Assembly: GCA_902626575.1 (NCBI GenBank)
Contig: CACOFY010000001.1
Location: 372,001-436,000 of the forward strand
Reading direction: 5' to 3'
Length of the DNA: 64,000 nt
DNA from: an uncultured Pelagibacteraceae bacterium
Lineage (GTDB): Bacteria; Pseudomonadota; Alphaproteobacteria; Pelagibacterales; Pelagibacteraceae
The position numbers and the translations under genes are program-made. The notes beneath the pieces were generated by a model. That model saw nothing but the letters and a program-made list of their open reading frames with translations. It did not search any database and was not told the origin of the DNA. Numbering within the stretch: the stretch's first letter is position 1; each line of letters opens with the position of its first letter. This document shows, one piece after another, positions 25,856 through 34,901 of this stretch.

Positions 25856-27121
25856 ATGTTAAACTTTTTAAATAAAATTTTAAGTAATTCAAATAAAATT
25901 GAGTCCAAATTTATTGATCTACAAAATAATTCAAATGTAAAAAAAATATTTAATTCAATTCAAGATTTTTCAGCAGACTCTGAAGTTAGATATGTTGGTG
26001 GTTGTGTTAGAAAAATTCTCATGAATGAAAAAGTCGATGATATTGATCTTGCAACCAACCTTAAACCAGATGACATTCAAAAAGCACTAAATGAGAATAA
26101 TATCAAGTTTTATGAAACAGGTATCCAACATGGAACAATTACTGCACAAATTGATAGTGAAAAATTTGAAATTACATCCTTGAGAAGCGATGTACTGCCT
26201 GATGGAAGACATTCAAAAGTTGAATTTACCAAGGATTGGAAAAAAGATGCTGAAAGAAGAGACTTTACAATAAACGCTATTTATTCAGACATAAATGGAA
26301 ACCTATTTGATCCCTTTGATGGAAAAAGAGACCTTGAGGCCGGTAAAGTTATTTTTATTGGTAAAGCAGACCAAAGAATTCAAGAGGATTATTTAAGAAT
26401 TCTTAGGTATTTAAGATTTTTCTCCATGTATAGCAAAACAGACCACGATTTAAATATTTTAAAAAGTATTAAAAAAAATTTAAGTGGTATTTCTAAAATA
26501 TCATCCGAACGACTATTAGATGAATTTAAAAAAATTACTATTTCAGGTTCATTAGAAAAACTATGTTTAAATAATTATTCTTTAGAGATACTGAAATTTA
26601 TATTTCCACAATTTAAAAAACTAGAAATTATAAAAAATTTAAATCCTAAGGCTAAAGAAAATTTAAAAAATATTGATTTTCCTGTTTTGTTAGCTGTGAT
26701 AAGTATAGATGAAACAGATAATTTAGAATATCTCCTATTTAAATTTAATATTTCCAAAAAGGATCAAAAACGAATTAAAAACATTAAAGATTTTTTTTAT
26801 AATGTTAAAACAACAGTCAAAATAGACTCCAAATCACTTTGGAAATATTACTATTTGCATGGTAAAGAAAGTTTATTAGATATTTTAAATTATAAAGTAT
26901 TAACTTCAAAAAAAGCTGAAAAAAAAATTTTAGAGTTTATTGAGTACTTTAAAAATCAAGAGTTACCAGTTTTTCCTATAAAAGCAGAAGATTTAATGAA
27001 AAAATTTAATTTAACTGAGGGAAAAAAAATTGGTGAATACTTAAAACTTTTAGAGGATTTTTGGATTAATAATAATTTTTCTATTACAGAAAAAGACTTA
27101 GAAAGAATTGTTAAAAATTAA
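25856..27121 (+). CDS. cca: CCA tRNA nucleotidyltransferase
   Basis: Adds or repairs the 3' CCA of tRNAs. The 421 residues show the class II head domain: [12 protein letters not shown] (about 43-54), the metal-binding DDIDLAT (about 60-66), and [10 protein letters not shown] (about 138-147). The RNA-binding [13 protein letters not shown] follows near 180. It starts 3 bp after a tRNA-Gln that already encodes CCA, so the mRNA is probably released when the tRNA 3' end is processed. Its stop interlocks with that of greA on the other strand in TTAA (27118-27121). A related poly(A) polymerase is the alternative, less likely given the motifs. Confidence 0.92.
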   Translation: MLNFLNKILSNSNKIESKFIDLQNNSNVKKIFNSIQDFSADSEVRYVGGCVRKILMNEKVDDIDLATNLKPDDIQKALNENNIKFYETGIQHGTITAQIDSEKFEITSLRSDVLPDGRHSKVEFTKDWKKDAERRDFTINAIYSDINGNLFDPFDGKRDLEAGKVIFIGKADQRIQEDYLRILRYLRFFSMYSKTDHDLNILKSIKKNLSGISKISSERLLDEFKKITISGSLEKLCLNNYSLEILKFIFPQFKKLEIIKNLNPKAKENLKNIDFPVLLAVISIDETDNLEYLLFKFNISKKDQKRIKNIKDFFYNVKTTVKIDSKSLWKYYYLHGKESLLDILNYKVLTSKKAEKKILEFIEYFKNQELPVFPIKAEDLMKKFNLTEGKKIGEYLKLLEDFWINNNFSITEKDLERIVKN

Positions 27122-27594
27122 ATATATTTTACGTCTTTTATTTCAAAATTTTTATCTCCTGCAGGAGTTTTAATTTCAACTAGGTCACCTTTGTTTTTAC
27201 CAATCAATCCTTTCCCTATTGGAGATTTAAAATAAATTAATTTATTTTTTATATCAGCCTCATCTTTACCAACTATTTTATAATTTACTTTTTCATCATT
27301 ATCTAAGTTTACTAAAAAAACAGTTGATCCAAATATAACCTTACCTTCATTTGGAAGTTTAGTCACATCAATTACATTTGCTCTTGCAATTAAATCATTA
27401 ATTTCCTCAATTCTTCCTTCATTATGAGATTGCTGCTCTTTGGCTGCGTGGTACTCCGCATTTTCTTTAAGGTCACCATGAGATCTTGCCTCAGATATAG
27501 CTGAAACTATTTCTGGACGTTTTTTTTCTTTTCTAAAAACTAGTTCTTCTTTTAGTTTCTCTAAACCTTTAATTGTTATTGGCTCTTTATCCAT
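27118..27594 (-). CDS. greA: Transcription elongation factor GreA
   Basis: Stimulates RNA cleavage in backtracked RNA polymerase. I choose the ATG at 27594 ([10 protein letters not shown]), which gives 158 residues, the same as E. coli GreA; a further ATG at 27606 would overlap hemF. The N-terminal coiled coil contains the acidic tip [10 protein letters not shown] (about 41-50). A C-terminal FKBP-like domain has [16 protein letters not shown]. It is preceded 2 bp away by hemF on the same strand. Confidence 0.95.
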   Translation of the reverse strand: MDKEPITIKGLEKLKEELVFRKEKKRPEIVSAISEARSHGDLKENAEYHAAKEQQSHNEGRIEEINDLIARANVIDVTKLPNEGKVIFGSTVFLVNLDNDEKVNYKIVGKDEADIKNKLIYFKSPIGKGLIGKNKGDLVEIKTPAGDKNFEIKDVKYI

Positions 27595-27596
27595 TC

Positions 27597-28424
27597 TTAT
27601 TTCCATTTAGCAATAGGCGGTAACGACATTAAAATTCCTTCTACGTTTCCACCAGTTTGTAGACCAAATTTAGTCCCTCTATCATATATTAAATTAAATT
27701 CCACATATCTTCCACGTTTCAAAAATTGTTTTTCCTTATCTTTTTTTGTCCATTTTTTATTTTTATACTTAAAAATAATTTCATTATAAATCATTTGAAA
27801 AGTTAAACCAACATCCCTTATAAATTCAAAATCTTTTTCCCAATTTTTTTTTTTATAATCGAAAAAAATTCCACCTATACCTCTGGGTTCATTTCTATGT
27901 TTCAAAAAAAAATATTCATCACACCATTTTTTATATTTTTTGTAATAATTTTTGTTATGTTGATCACAGGATTTCTTAAGTGTTTGATGAAATTTTTTCT
28001 TTAAATTATTATTTTTAATACACGGTGTTATATCCATCCCTCCACCAAACCATCCAAATGATGTGTGAATATATCTCGTATTGAAATGCATTGCTGGAAC
28101 ATGTGGATTTTTCATGTGCATCACAACCGAGATGCCTGAGGCCCAAAATTTTGCACTCTTGTTAGTTCCAGGAATTTTATTCTTAAATTGTTTTGATAAT
28201 TTTCCATAGACTTCAGAAAAATTAACTCCGACTTTGTCAAAAACTTCTCCATTTTCAAATATTCTAAATTCACCACCACCTTCATCTCTTTTTTTATTTC
28301 TTTCCCAGCTGTTTGAATTAAATATATTTTTTTTTCCCTCAATTTTTTCAATGTCATCGCAAATAGAATCTTGTAAAATTTTAAACCAATTAGATGTAAG
28401 TTTTTTTTTGAGTTTTTCGTTCAT
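27597..28424 (-). CDS. hemF: Oxygen-dependent coproporphyrinogen III oxidase
   Basis: Heme biosynthesis enzyme using O2 to decarboxylate coproporphyrinogen III. The 275-residue sequence includes [23 protein letters not shown] in pieces (about 50-72), [21 protein letters not shown] (about 124-135) and the C-terminal [23 protein letters not shown] block. The oxygen-dependent form fits an aerobic lifestyle. It lies between trmL (1-bp gap) and greA (2-bp gap), forming a tight minus-strand operon. Confidence 0.97.
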   Translation of the reverse strand: MNEKLKKKLTSNWFKILQDSICDDIEKIEGKKNIFNSNSWERNKKRDEGGGEFRIFENGEVFDKVGVNFSEVYGKLSKQFKNKIPGTNKSAKFWASGISVVMHMKNPHVPAMHFNTRYIHTSFGWFGGGMDITPCIKNNNLKKKFHQTLKKSCDQHNKNYYKKYKKWCDEYFFLKHRNEPRGIGGIFFDYKKKNWEKDFEFIRDVGLTFQMIYNEIIFKYKNKKWTKKDKEKQFLKRGRYVEFNLIYDRGTKFGLQTGGNVEGILMSLPPIAKWK

Positions 28425-28425
28425 T

Positions 28426-28890
28426 TTAATTAAGTTGTCTTAAGCATTCTGCCACAACAATAGAGACTGATGTTGATAAATTTAAAGATCTTTTTTTGTC
28501 GACCATTGGGATTTTTAACCTATGATTTACTAATTTATGTATTTTTTCAGGTACTCCTGCACTTTCCTTACCAAATAAGATGGTATCATTTTTTTTAAAT
28601 TTAAAATCTGTATAATTTTCTTTTCCTTTTGTAGTCATTAAAATAACTCTTTGCTTACTTTTTGCTTGAAGAAAATCTTCTGCACTCTCATAAAATTTTA
28701 TTTTATCTAAATTCATATAATCTAATACAACTCTTTTAAATCTTTTATCGCTTAATAAGAAACCACAAGGCTCAATAATTTCAAGCCTCGCCCCCAGACA
28801 AGAGCAAGTTCTGATGATAGACGCAGTATTTTGAGGAATATCAGGCTCATATAGTGCTATTTTGAACGCTGAAATGGCTTTATGTGTCAT
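28426..28890 (-). CDS. trmL: tRNA (cytidine(34)-2'-O)-methyltransferase
   Basis: SPOUT-class methyltransferase acting on the wobble nucleotide of tRNA-Leu isoacceptors. The 154-residue protein has [26 protein letters not shown] near the N-terminus (shown here in family form). The SPOUT knot motifs are [11 protein letters not shown] (about 103-113) and the C-terminal [20 protein letters not shown]. It is the first gene of trmL-hemF-greA and is divergent from petA, with a 72-bp gap. Confidence 0.93.
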   Translation of the reverse strand: MTHKAISAFKIALYEPDIPQNTASIIRTCSCLGARLEIIEPCGFLLSDKRFKRVVLDYMNLDKIKFYESAEDFLQAKSKQRVILMTTKGKENYTDFKFKKNDTILFGKESAGVPEKIHKLVNHRLKIPMVDKKRSLNLSTSVSIVVAECLRQLN

Positions 28891-28920
28891 TGTTTCAGTA
28901 GAAATTATTCATTTTTATAT

Positions 28921-28936
28921 TATATGAAATCATATA
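28921..28936. promoter_or_regulatory. Palindrome upstream of petA, candidate operator
   Basis: TATATGAAATCATATA forms two perfect 7-bp arms around a 2-bp centre. It lies 27-42 nt before the petA ATG in the trmL/petA divergent gap. Its size and dyad symmetry suit a dimeric regulator such as a MarR-type protein. No evidence links it to a specific regulator, and AT-rich sequence can form such repeats by chance. Confidence 0.35.
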
Positions 28937-28962
28937 TTAGGTACCTTAAACTATATTTAAAA

Positions 28963-29472
28963 ATGTCCGAGAAAAAAGTTAAAAGAAGAGATTTTATATT
29001 CACAGCAACTTATGCTGTTGGTGCGGTGGGTGTTGCAGCTACAGTATGGCCCTTAGTAGATCAAATGAACCCTGATGCATCTGTAAAAGCATTAGCCAGT
29101 ACAGAAGTAGACGTGAGTACAGTTGAACCTGGCAAAACCATAACTGTTTTATGGAGAGGCAAACCAGTATTTATAAAAAGAAGAACTCAAAATGAAATTG
29201 ATGAAGCAAGGTCTGTAAGGATGGAAGATTTACCTGATCCAGAAAAAGATGAGGATAGAGCGAAAAATCCAGAGTGGCTTGTGATGTTAGGAGTTTGTAC
29301 TCATCTTGGCTGTGTACCTTTAAATGATAAAGGAGACTACAATGGTTGGTTTTGTCCATGCCACGGATCACATTACGATACATCTGGAAGAATTAGAAAA
29401 GGACCTGCACCAACAAATATGTCAATCCCGAACTATGAATTTTTAGAAAATAACATAATTAAAATTGGATAA
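28963..29472 (+). CDS. petA: Ubiquinol-cytochrome c reductase Rieske iron-sulfur subunit
   Basis: 2Fe-2S subunit of the bc1 complex. I choose the ATG at 28963 ([11 protein letters not shown]), which places a Tat-like KRRDF motif and a single membrane anchor (about 12-32) at the N-terminus. The longer frame from 28882 would add 27 unlikely residues. Cluster ligands are C112 and H114 (CTHLGC) and C131 and H134 (CPCHGS). The accompanying disulfide cysteines are C117 and C133. The 169-residue length is normal. It is followed 5 bp later by petB. Confidence 0.97.
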   Translation: MSEKKVKRRDFIFTATYAVGAVGVAATVWPLVDQMNPDASVKALASTEVDVSTVEPGKTITVLWRGKPVFIKRRTQNEIDEARSVRMEDLPDPEKDEDRAKNPEWLVMLGVCTHLGCVPLNDKGDYNGWFCPCHGSHYDTSGRIRKGPAPTNMSIPNYEFLENNIIKIG

Positions 29473-29477
29473 AACTA

Positions 29478-30737
29478 ATGAGTGATCATAATTACACACC
29501 AAAATCTAAATTCGGAAAGTGGTTTAACGATAGATTGCCTTTATTGTCATTAGCAAACCATCTTACTGATTACCCAACACCAAAAAATCTAAATTATTGG
29601 TGGACATTTGGAGGTATTTTAACTTTTTGTTTAATTACTCAGATTGTTACAGGCTTAACATTAGCCATGCATTATATTGCTCATGCTGATATGGCCTTTG
29701 ATAGTGTTGAGCATATCATGAGAGATGTAAATTATGGTTGGTTAATTAGATACATTCATTCCAATGGAGCCTCTATGTTTTTTTTAGCAGTTTACATTCA
29801 TATATTTAGATCTCTATTTTATGGATCTTATAAAGCTCCAAGAGAGATAATCTGGATATTAGGAATTATAATTTATTTACTGATGATGGCTGCTGCATTT
29901 ATGGGATATGTTCTTCCATGGGGACAAATGAGTTTTTGGGGAGCAACAGTTATAACAAATCTTTTTAGCGCTATTCCATTAGTTGGAGAAGGTATAGTCA
30001 CATGGTTATGGGGCGGCTATTCTGTTGATAATCCTACGCTTACAAGATTTTTTACACTGCATTATTTAATTCCATTTTTAATTTTAGGTTTAGTTGTATT
30101 ACATATTTGGGCATTACACGTTCCTGGAAATAATAATCCAGTTGGTATTGATATAAAGAAACCATCTAAAGATACGGTTCCATTTCATCCATATATTGTA
30201 ATCAAGGATACATTTGCATTATTGATGTTTATGATAATTTTTGCTTTTTTTGTTTTTTATTCTCCAAACGTTTTAGGGCATGCAGATAATTATATTGAGG
30301 CCAATCCAATGGTAACACCAGCGCATATTGTACCGGAGTGGTACTTATTACCTTTTTATGCAATTTTAAGATCTGTACCAGATAAGCTCTTAGGTGTGAT
30401 AGCGATGTTATCTGCAATTTTAATACTCGCTGCCTTGCCTTGGTTAGACACATCTAAAATAAGATCTGCTGTATTTAGACCTTTGTATAGGCAATTTTAT
30501 TGGATTTTAGTTTTAGACGTACTAGTTTTAGGATACGTGGGAGCAATGCCAGCTGAGGGATTATATTTACTAATCGCAAGAGTTGCTACAGCTTATTATT
30601 TTGCACACTTCTTGATAATTCTTCCATTACTTGGATTTAAAGAGAAAACTTTGCCTTTACCATTTAGTATATCAGATCCAGTTTTAGGAGGATCAGCCAA
30701 TTTATCTATGGCAAAAAGTGATAAAAAAGAGGGTTGA
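29478..30737 (+). CDS. petB: Ubiquinol-cytochrome c reductase cytochrome b subunit
   Basis: Integral-membrane diheme subunit with the Qo and Qi quinol sites. The 419 residues contain the conserved histidine pairs for hemes bL and bH (around [18 protein letters not shown] and VLHIWALH). They also contain [16 protein letters not shown] and the Qo-site [13 protein letters not shown]. Eight or so hydrophobic helices are present. The alphaproteobacterial-type b subunit is full length, unlike the split b6/IV form. The petC start follows 3 bp after the stop. Confidence 0.98.
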   Translation: MSDHNYTPKSKFGKWFNDRLPLLSLANHLTDYPTPKNLNYWWTFGGILTFCLITQIVTGLTLAMHYIAHADMAFDSVEHIMRDVNYGWLIRYIHSNGASMFFLAVYIHIFRSLFYGSYKAPREIIWILGIIIYLLMMAAAFMGYVLPWGQMSFWGATVITNLFSAIPLVGEGIVTWLWGGYSVDNPTLTRFFTLHYLIPFLILGLVVLHIWALHVPGNNNPVGIDIKKPSKDTVPFHPYIVIKDTFALLMFMIIFAFFVFYSPNVLGHADNYIEANPMVTPAHIVPEWYLLPFYAILRSVPDKLLGVIAMLSAILILAALPWLDTSKIRSAVFRPLYRQFYWILVLDVLVLGYVGAMPAEGLYLLIARVATAYYFAHFLIILPLLGFKEKTLPLPFSISDPVLGGSANLSMAKSDKKEG

Positions 30738-30740
30738 GGA

Positions 30741-31517
30741 GTGAGAGCTTTTAAAATTCTATTAATCACTTTTATATTTTTTACCGTACCTCTCCAAATA
30801 AATAGCGCTGAAAAAGTTGAATTATTAAAGACAGATTGGTCTTTTAAAGGACCTCTAGGCAAGTTTGATAGATCATCATTACAAAGAGGATATCAAGTGT
30901 ACACCGAGGTGTGTGCAGCCTGCCATTCAATGAAATATTTAAGTTATAGAAATTTAATGGAAAAGGGTGGACCAGAATTTTCAGAGGCTCAAGCAAAATC
31001 TATAGCAGCAAGTTTTGAGGTAACTGATGGTCCAAATGCTGATGGAGAAATGTTTTCAAGACCCGCAAGATTATCTGATAAATTTCCAATGCCATATCCA
31101 AATGAAAAGGCAGCCCAAGCAGCTAATGGAGGTGCTTACCCACCAGATATGTCTGTTTTGGCTAAAGCTAGAAAAGGGGGCGTAGATTATCTTTATTCAG
31201 TCTTATTAGGTTATACAGAGCCTCCAGCTGGAATTACTTTGGACGAAGGCGTTTATTACAATAAGTTTATGTATGGAAACAAAATTAAAATGCCAAAAGT
31301 TCTTGAGGATGACTTAATAGAGTATGGAGATGGAACTTTAGCTACAGAAGAGCAAATGGCGAAAGATGTTGTTACGTTTTTGATGTGGTCAGCAGAGCCA
31401 CATTTAGAGGCAAGACATAAAATGGGTTTTAGAGCAATTATATATTTGACTATTTTGACTATACTAGTTTATTTCAGTATGAAAAAAATTTGGTCACGTG
31501 TTGAATCTGAAGTTTAA
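30741..31517 (+). CDS. petC: Ubiquinol-cytochrome c reductase cytochrome c1
   Basis: Membrane-anchored c-type cytochrome that passes electrons from the Rieske protein to soluble cytochrome c. The start is a GTG at 30741 with an AGAGGG ribosome-binding site about 7 nt before it. The 258 residues have a signal peptide (cleavage near INSAE, about residue 22), the heme motif CAACH at C58-H62, and a likely axial Met in DKFPMPYP. A C-terminal membrane anchor (about 232-250) completes it. Its last 24 bp overlap the convergent ychF gene. Confidence 0.97.
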   Translation: MRAFKILLITFIFFTVPLQINSAEKVELLKTDWSFKGPLGKFDRSSLQRGYQVYTEVCAACHSMKYLSYRNLMEKGGPEFSEAQAKSIAASFEVTDGPNADGEMFSRPARLSDKFPMPYPNEKAAQAANGGAYPPDMSVLAKARKGGVDYLYSVLLGYTEPPAGITLDEGVYYNKFMYGNKIKMPKVLEDDLIEYGDGTLATEEQMAKDVVTFLMWSAEPHLEARHKMGFRAIIYLTILTILVYFSMKKIWSRVESEV

Positions 31518-32567
31518 TACATCGCCATCTTTTACGATATATTCTTTACCCTCTAACCTCATTTTTCCACTACTTCTAGATTGTGTCCAACCTTGATTGT
31601 TTATAAAATCTAGATAAGAAACAGTCTCTGCTTTAATAAATCCTTTTTCAAAATCTGAGTGTATTTTGCCAGCAGCATTAGGTGCAGTACTATTCTTTTT
31701 AATGGTCCATGCTCTTGTTTCTTCAGGACCAGATGTAAAAAATGTGTCTAATTCTAATATATCATAACCTTTTTTGATCATTAATTTTAGCCCTGTTTCA
31801 TCCGAACCAATCATTTTCATGTAGTTTACTTTTTCCTCGTTGCTTAATTGATTAATTTGATTTTCAATATCTGCTGAAATTATTAATGTATTTTTTTTAC
31901 CAAATTTTTCAGTGAATAAATTAGTGTATTTATTTCCATCTTTGATACTTTTCTCGTCTACATTACATACGTATATTTTAGGTTTAAGCGATAGAAGACC
32001 AGATTTATTTATGCTAGCAAGATCAAATTTTTCATTTATTTTGACGAGGTCTTTATTATTATTTAAACAGTCTGCAGTAGTCTCTAAAATATCTTGCTGT
32101 TCCTTATCTAAGCTTTTTTTATTTTTTTTATCTAATCTTTTTTGTATTGATTCAAGATCAGCCAGCATCATTTCTGTCTCAATTATTTCTAAATCTCTAA
32201 CCGGATCAACTGTTTGATTGACATTTTGAATATTTGAGGAGTCAAAACATCTTATCATGTGCAATATTGCATCCACCTCTCGTATATGAGATAAAAATTT
32301 ATTCCCTAGCCCTTCACCTTTAGATGCACCTTTTACTAAGCCAGCTATATCAACAAAAGAAATTGTAGTATTAATTTTTTTTTTTGATGATGATATTTCC
32401 GCTAACTTATCAAGTCTCTCGTCTGGTACTGGAACTATTCCAATATTTGGATCAATTGTACAAAAAGGGAAATTCTCTGCTTGAGCTTTATTAGAATTTG
32501 TCAAAGCATTAAATAAAGTAGACTTACCAACATTTGGTAACCCAACTATACCACACTTAAATCCCAT
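31494..32567 (-). CDS. ychF: Redox-regulated ATPase YchF (Obg-related)
   Basis: P-loop ATPase/GTPase of the Obg superfamily that associates with ribosomes. The 357 residues carry GLPNVGKSTLFNALT (8-22), the G3-like DIAGLVKGASKGEGLGNKFL (about 73-92), a coiled-coil insertion near 140-200 and the C-terminal TGS-like domain. Its 3' end overlaps the convergent petC by 24 bp, and its start overlaps the pth stop by 1 bp. It ends the lgt-to-ychF gene run. Confidence 0.96.
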   Translation of the reverse strand: MGFKCGIVGLPNVGKSTLFNALTNSNKAQAENFPFCTIDPNIGIVPVPDERLDKLAEISSSKKKINTTISFVDIAGLVKGASKGEGLGNKFLSHIREVDAILHMIRCFDSSNIQNVNQTVDPVRDLEIIETEMMLADLESIQKRLDKKNKKSLDKEQQDILETTADCLNNNKDLVKINEKFDLASINKSGLLSLKPKIYVCNVDEKSIKDGNKYTNLFTEKFGKKNTLIISADIENQINQLSNEEKVNYMKMIGSDETGLKLMIKKGYDILELDTFFTSGPEETRAWTIKKNSTAPNAAGKIHSDFEKGFIKAETVSYLDFINNQGWTQSRSSGKMRLEGKEYIVKDGDVLNFRFNT

Positions 32568-33127
32568 TATTTATTATTAACAGTGCTTGAAAATAGATCC
32601 AACTTTTTATCTAACAAAATTGGAAGTGATTCTGTTATATTTTTTGTGATTGTTCCAATTTCCTCTTTTTCTTCGTCATTGAAATCTTGAAGAACGTGCT
32701 CTGCAACTTGAATGTTATTTTTTGGCTGACCAATACCAATTCTTACTCTAGAATATTCTTTTCCGATAAATTTATCAATTGATTCAATACCATTATGCCC
32801 TGCACTGGATCCTCCAAATTTTGTTTTTATCTTTCCAAAGTCTATATCTAGGTCATCATGAAAAACGATTACATCCTCAGCATCAATTTTAAAATATTCA
32901 ATTAATTCTCTGATGCAAACACCTGAGTTATTCATAAATGTAAGAGGTTTTATAGCATAGACTTTTTTACCACTTATAGTACCTGTAGTTAATAAACCCT
33001 TAAATTTTGGTTTTTGTTTTGATAATCCAAACTTTTGATTTATTGCATCAATAATTTTGAAACCAATGTTATGTCTATTATTTTCAGAATTTGGCGTGGG
33101 GTTACCTAAGCCTACAAATAAAAGCAT
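32567..33127 (-). CDS. pth: Peptidyl-tRNA hydrolase
   Basis: Recycles tRNA by hydrolysing peptidyl-tRNA. The 186 residues have the N-terminal GLGNPTPNSENNRHNIGF with the catalytic His (about H20). FMNNSG (about 65-70), FHDDLDIDFGK (about 90-100) and the GGSSAGHNGIESI loop (about 105-117) follow. It starts 30 bp after rplY and overlaps ychF by one base. The rplY-pth-ychF order is conserved across many proteobacteria. Confidence 0.96.
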   Translation of the reverse strand: MLLFVGLGNPTPNSENNRHNIGFKIIDAINQKFGLSKQKPKFKGLLTTGTISGKKVYAIKPLTFMNNSGVCIRELIEYFKIDAEDVIVFHDDLDIDFGKIKTKFGGSSAGHNGIESIDKFIGKEYSRVRIGIGQPKNNIQVAEHVLQDFNDEEKEEIGTITKNITESLPILLDKKLDLFSSTVNNK

Positions 33128-33157
33128 ATTATGAATTATTTAGAGTTTCCAATTAAG

Positions 33158-33913
33158 TTATTTCTTGTCTGCAGCTTTTTTATCAGCAGAAGCTTTTTTA
33201 TCATCACCTTTTTTTGTATCGTCTTTTTTCTCGCCCTTATCTGATTCTGGTGATGCTGCCTTAACTTCTCCTTCAGCACCCTCTGCTGATGCAGCTTCTC
33301 CTTCAGCACCCTCAGCTCCTTCCGCAGCCTCTGCAGGCTTTTCAGGTTCTTTAATTACAGTTGGTGCAGCAAGTGTTGCTACTACAAAGTCTCTTCCTCT
33401 AATTGTCGGTTCAACATTTTCTGGAAGTTTAATTGAGGAAATTTTGAAACTTTGACCAATATCCACACCATCTAGATCGACGATTAACTCTGATGGAATA
33501 TTTTCTGTGGGGCAATTTAATTCTACTTTTCTTCTTACTATGTTAAGAACACCACCTCTTTTTAAACCAGGCGAATTTTCTGAATTAATAAATTTAACTG
33601 GAATTTCAAGTTTAACTTTCCCCCCTTTAACAATTCTTAAAAAATCAACATGTATTGGTTCATCAGTAACCGTATCAAAAACCACTTCTCTTGGTAAAAC
33701 ATTTAAATCTTTTCCCTCAATCTTAATATTAATTATATTTGATAAGAAATTTTCTTTATCTATAAATGTTTTAAGAATTTTTTTTGAAAAAGATATATTT
33801 TGATTTTTCTCTTTACCGCCATAAATAACAGCAGGAATTTCACCTTTAGCCCTCAATGAATTAAGGTCACCTTTTGTTTTTGTTACTCTTAAGTTTGCTT
33901 CAATTGAATTCAT
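33158..33913 (-). CDS. rplY: Ribosomal protein bL25 (CTC form) with low-complexity tail
   Basis: 5S rRNA-binding ribosomal protein of the longer, two-domain general-stress (CTC) type. The N-terminal half starts MNSIEANLRVTKTKG and includes IPAVIYGG and the second domain with GPGLKRGG-like VLNIVRRKVELNCP (about 123-137). The last about 65 residues are an Ala/Glu/Gly then Lys/Asp low-complexity tail with a repeated 10-residue unit (EGAEGE/AASAEGAEGE). This is noticeably more GC-rich than the surroundings. The tail is probably disordered, and its length likely varies between strains. Confidence 0.93.
   Translation of the reverse strand: MNSIEANLRVTKTKGDLNSLRAKGEIPAVIYGGKEKNQNISFSKKILKTFIDKENFLSNIINIKIEGKDLNVLPREVVFDTVTDEPIHVDFLRIVKGGKVKLEIPVKFINSENSPGLKRGGVLNIVRRKVELNCPTENIPSELIVDLDGVDIGQSFKISSIKLPENVEPTIRGRDFVVATLAAPTVIKEPEKPAEAAEGAEGAEGEAASAEGAEGEVKAASPESDKGEKKDDTKKGDDKKASADKKAADKK
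33265..33313. repeat. 30-bp-period tandem repeat in rplY
   Basis: The 19-bp sequence CTTCTCCTTCAGCACCCTC occurs exactly at 33265-33283 and again at 33295-33313. The period is 30 bp, matching a 10-residue repeat in the acidic tail of bL25. It lies in frame, so copy-number change would alter protein length without frameshift. Confidence 0.85.
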
Positions 33914-33959
33914 AAAATTAGACGCGTTTTAACCCAACTCATTTAATAACTCAAGTAAA

Positions 33960-34892
33960 TTATTTGAACAAATCCGAGACCGATGTGGAATTTGAAATTC
34001 TTTTTAAAGCCTCTCCAAGTAAATTAGATATACTTAATACCTCAATGTTTTTTGCATTTTTTAATTTTTTAGAATTATCAATTGTATCTGTTACTACTAA
34101 ATTTTTTATTGGAGAATTTCTAATTTTTTTGACCGCATCGCCACTAAGTACACCATGGGTAATGTAAACATGAATTTCTTTAGCACCCTTAATTTTTAAC
34201 ATTTTTGCAGCGTTTACAATTGTTCCTCCAGAGTCAATTATGTCATCTACCATGATACATATTTTGTTTTTCACATCTCCAATGATATTCATAACCTCTG
34301 ATTTTCCTGGAGCAGGTCTTCTCTTGTCCACAATGGCTAAATTAACATTTAAAAGTTTACTCAATCCTCTTGTTCTTGCTACCCCTCCAACATCAGGTGA
34401 AACACAAACAATATTATTTAATTTTAATTTCTTTTTAATATGTCTAAAAAATATTGGCGTAGCATATAGGTTGTCAACTGGAATATCGAAAAATCCCTGA
34501 ATTTGTCCTGCATGCAGATCTACTGTCACAACTCTATCTGCACCAGCCTTGGTTATAAGGTTCGATATAAGTTTTGCGGATATAGAAGTTCTTGGAACTA
34601 CCTTTCGATCTTGTCTTGCATAGCCAAAATAGGGAATTACTGCAGTAATATTTTTTGCTGATGATCTTTTCAAAGCATCGATACATAATAGCATTTCAAG
34701 CAGATTATCGTTAGCAGGTGATGATATAGATTGAACCAAAAAAATATTATTACCTCTAATATTTTCATTAATCTCTACATATATTTCACCATCAGAAAAT
34801 TTTCTTATATTTGAATTAACAAGTTTTGTTTTAAGATATTTTGATAACTTAATACTTAAATGTTTATTACTATTTCCAGTTAATAATTTCAT
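33960..34892 (-). CDS. prs: Ribose-phosphate pyrophosphokinase
   Basis: Makes PRPP from ribose 5-phosphate and ATP for nucleotide, His and Trp synthesis. The 310 residues show FSDGEIYVEI near the N-terminus, the PYFGYARQDRK ATP-binding flap (about 90-100), and VDLHAGQIQGFF (about 125-136). The PRPP loop MVDDIIDSGGTIV (about 215-227) is also present. The gene starts 9 bp after pgeF and is followed by a 46-bp gap before rplY, in which I see no clear promoter. Confidence 0.97.
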   Translation of the reverse strand: MKLLTGNSNKHLSIKLSKYLKTKLVNSNIRKFSDGEIYVEINENIRGNNIFLVQSISSPANDNLLEMLLCIDALKRSSAKNITAVIPYFGYARQDRKVVPRTSISAKLISNLITKAGADRVVTVDLHAGQIQGFFDIPVDNLYATPIFFRHIKKKLKLNNIVCVSPDVGGVARTRGLSKLLNVNLAIVDKRRPAPGKSEVMNIIGDVKNKICIMVDDIIDSGGTIVNAAKMLKIKGAKEIHVYITHGVLSGDAVKKIRNSPIKNLVVTDTIDNSKKLKNAKNIEVLSISNLLGEALKRISNSTSVSDLFK

Positions 34893-34901
34893 TGAAATAA
34901 C

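Noticed and set aside
28882-28962. N-terminal extension of petA from 28882
   Set aside because: It would extend over the trmL start and place 27 unlikely residues before the Tat-like motif; the ATG at 28963 fits the family.
33165-33455. Ser/Ala-rich open frame opposite the rplY tail
   Set aside because: It is the antisense of the low-complexity bL25 tail; composition arises from the repeat, with no start signal or family motif.
33914-33959. Possible leader or riboswitch between prs and rplY
   Set aside because: The 46-bp gap has no stable stem or known conserved core.
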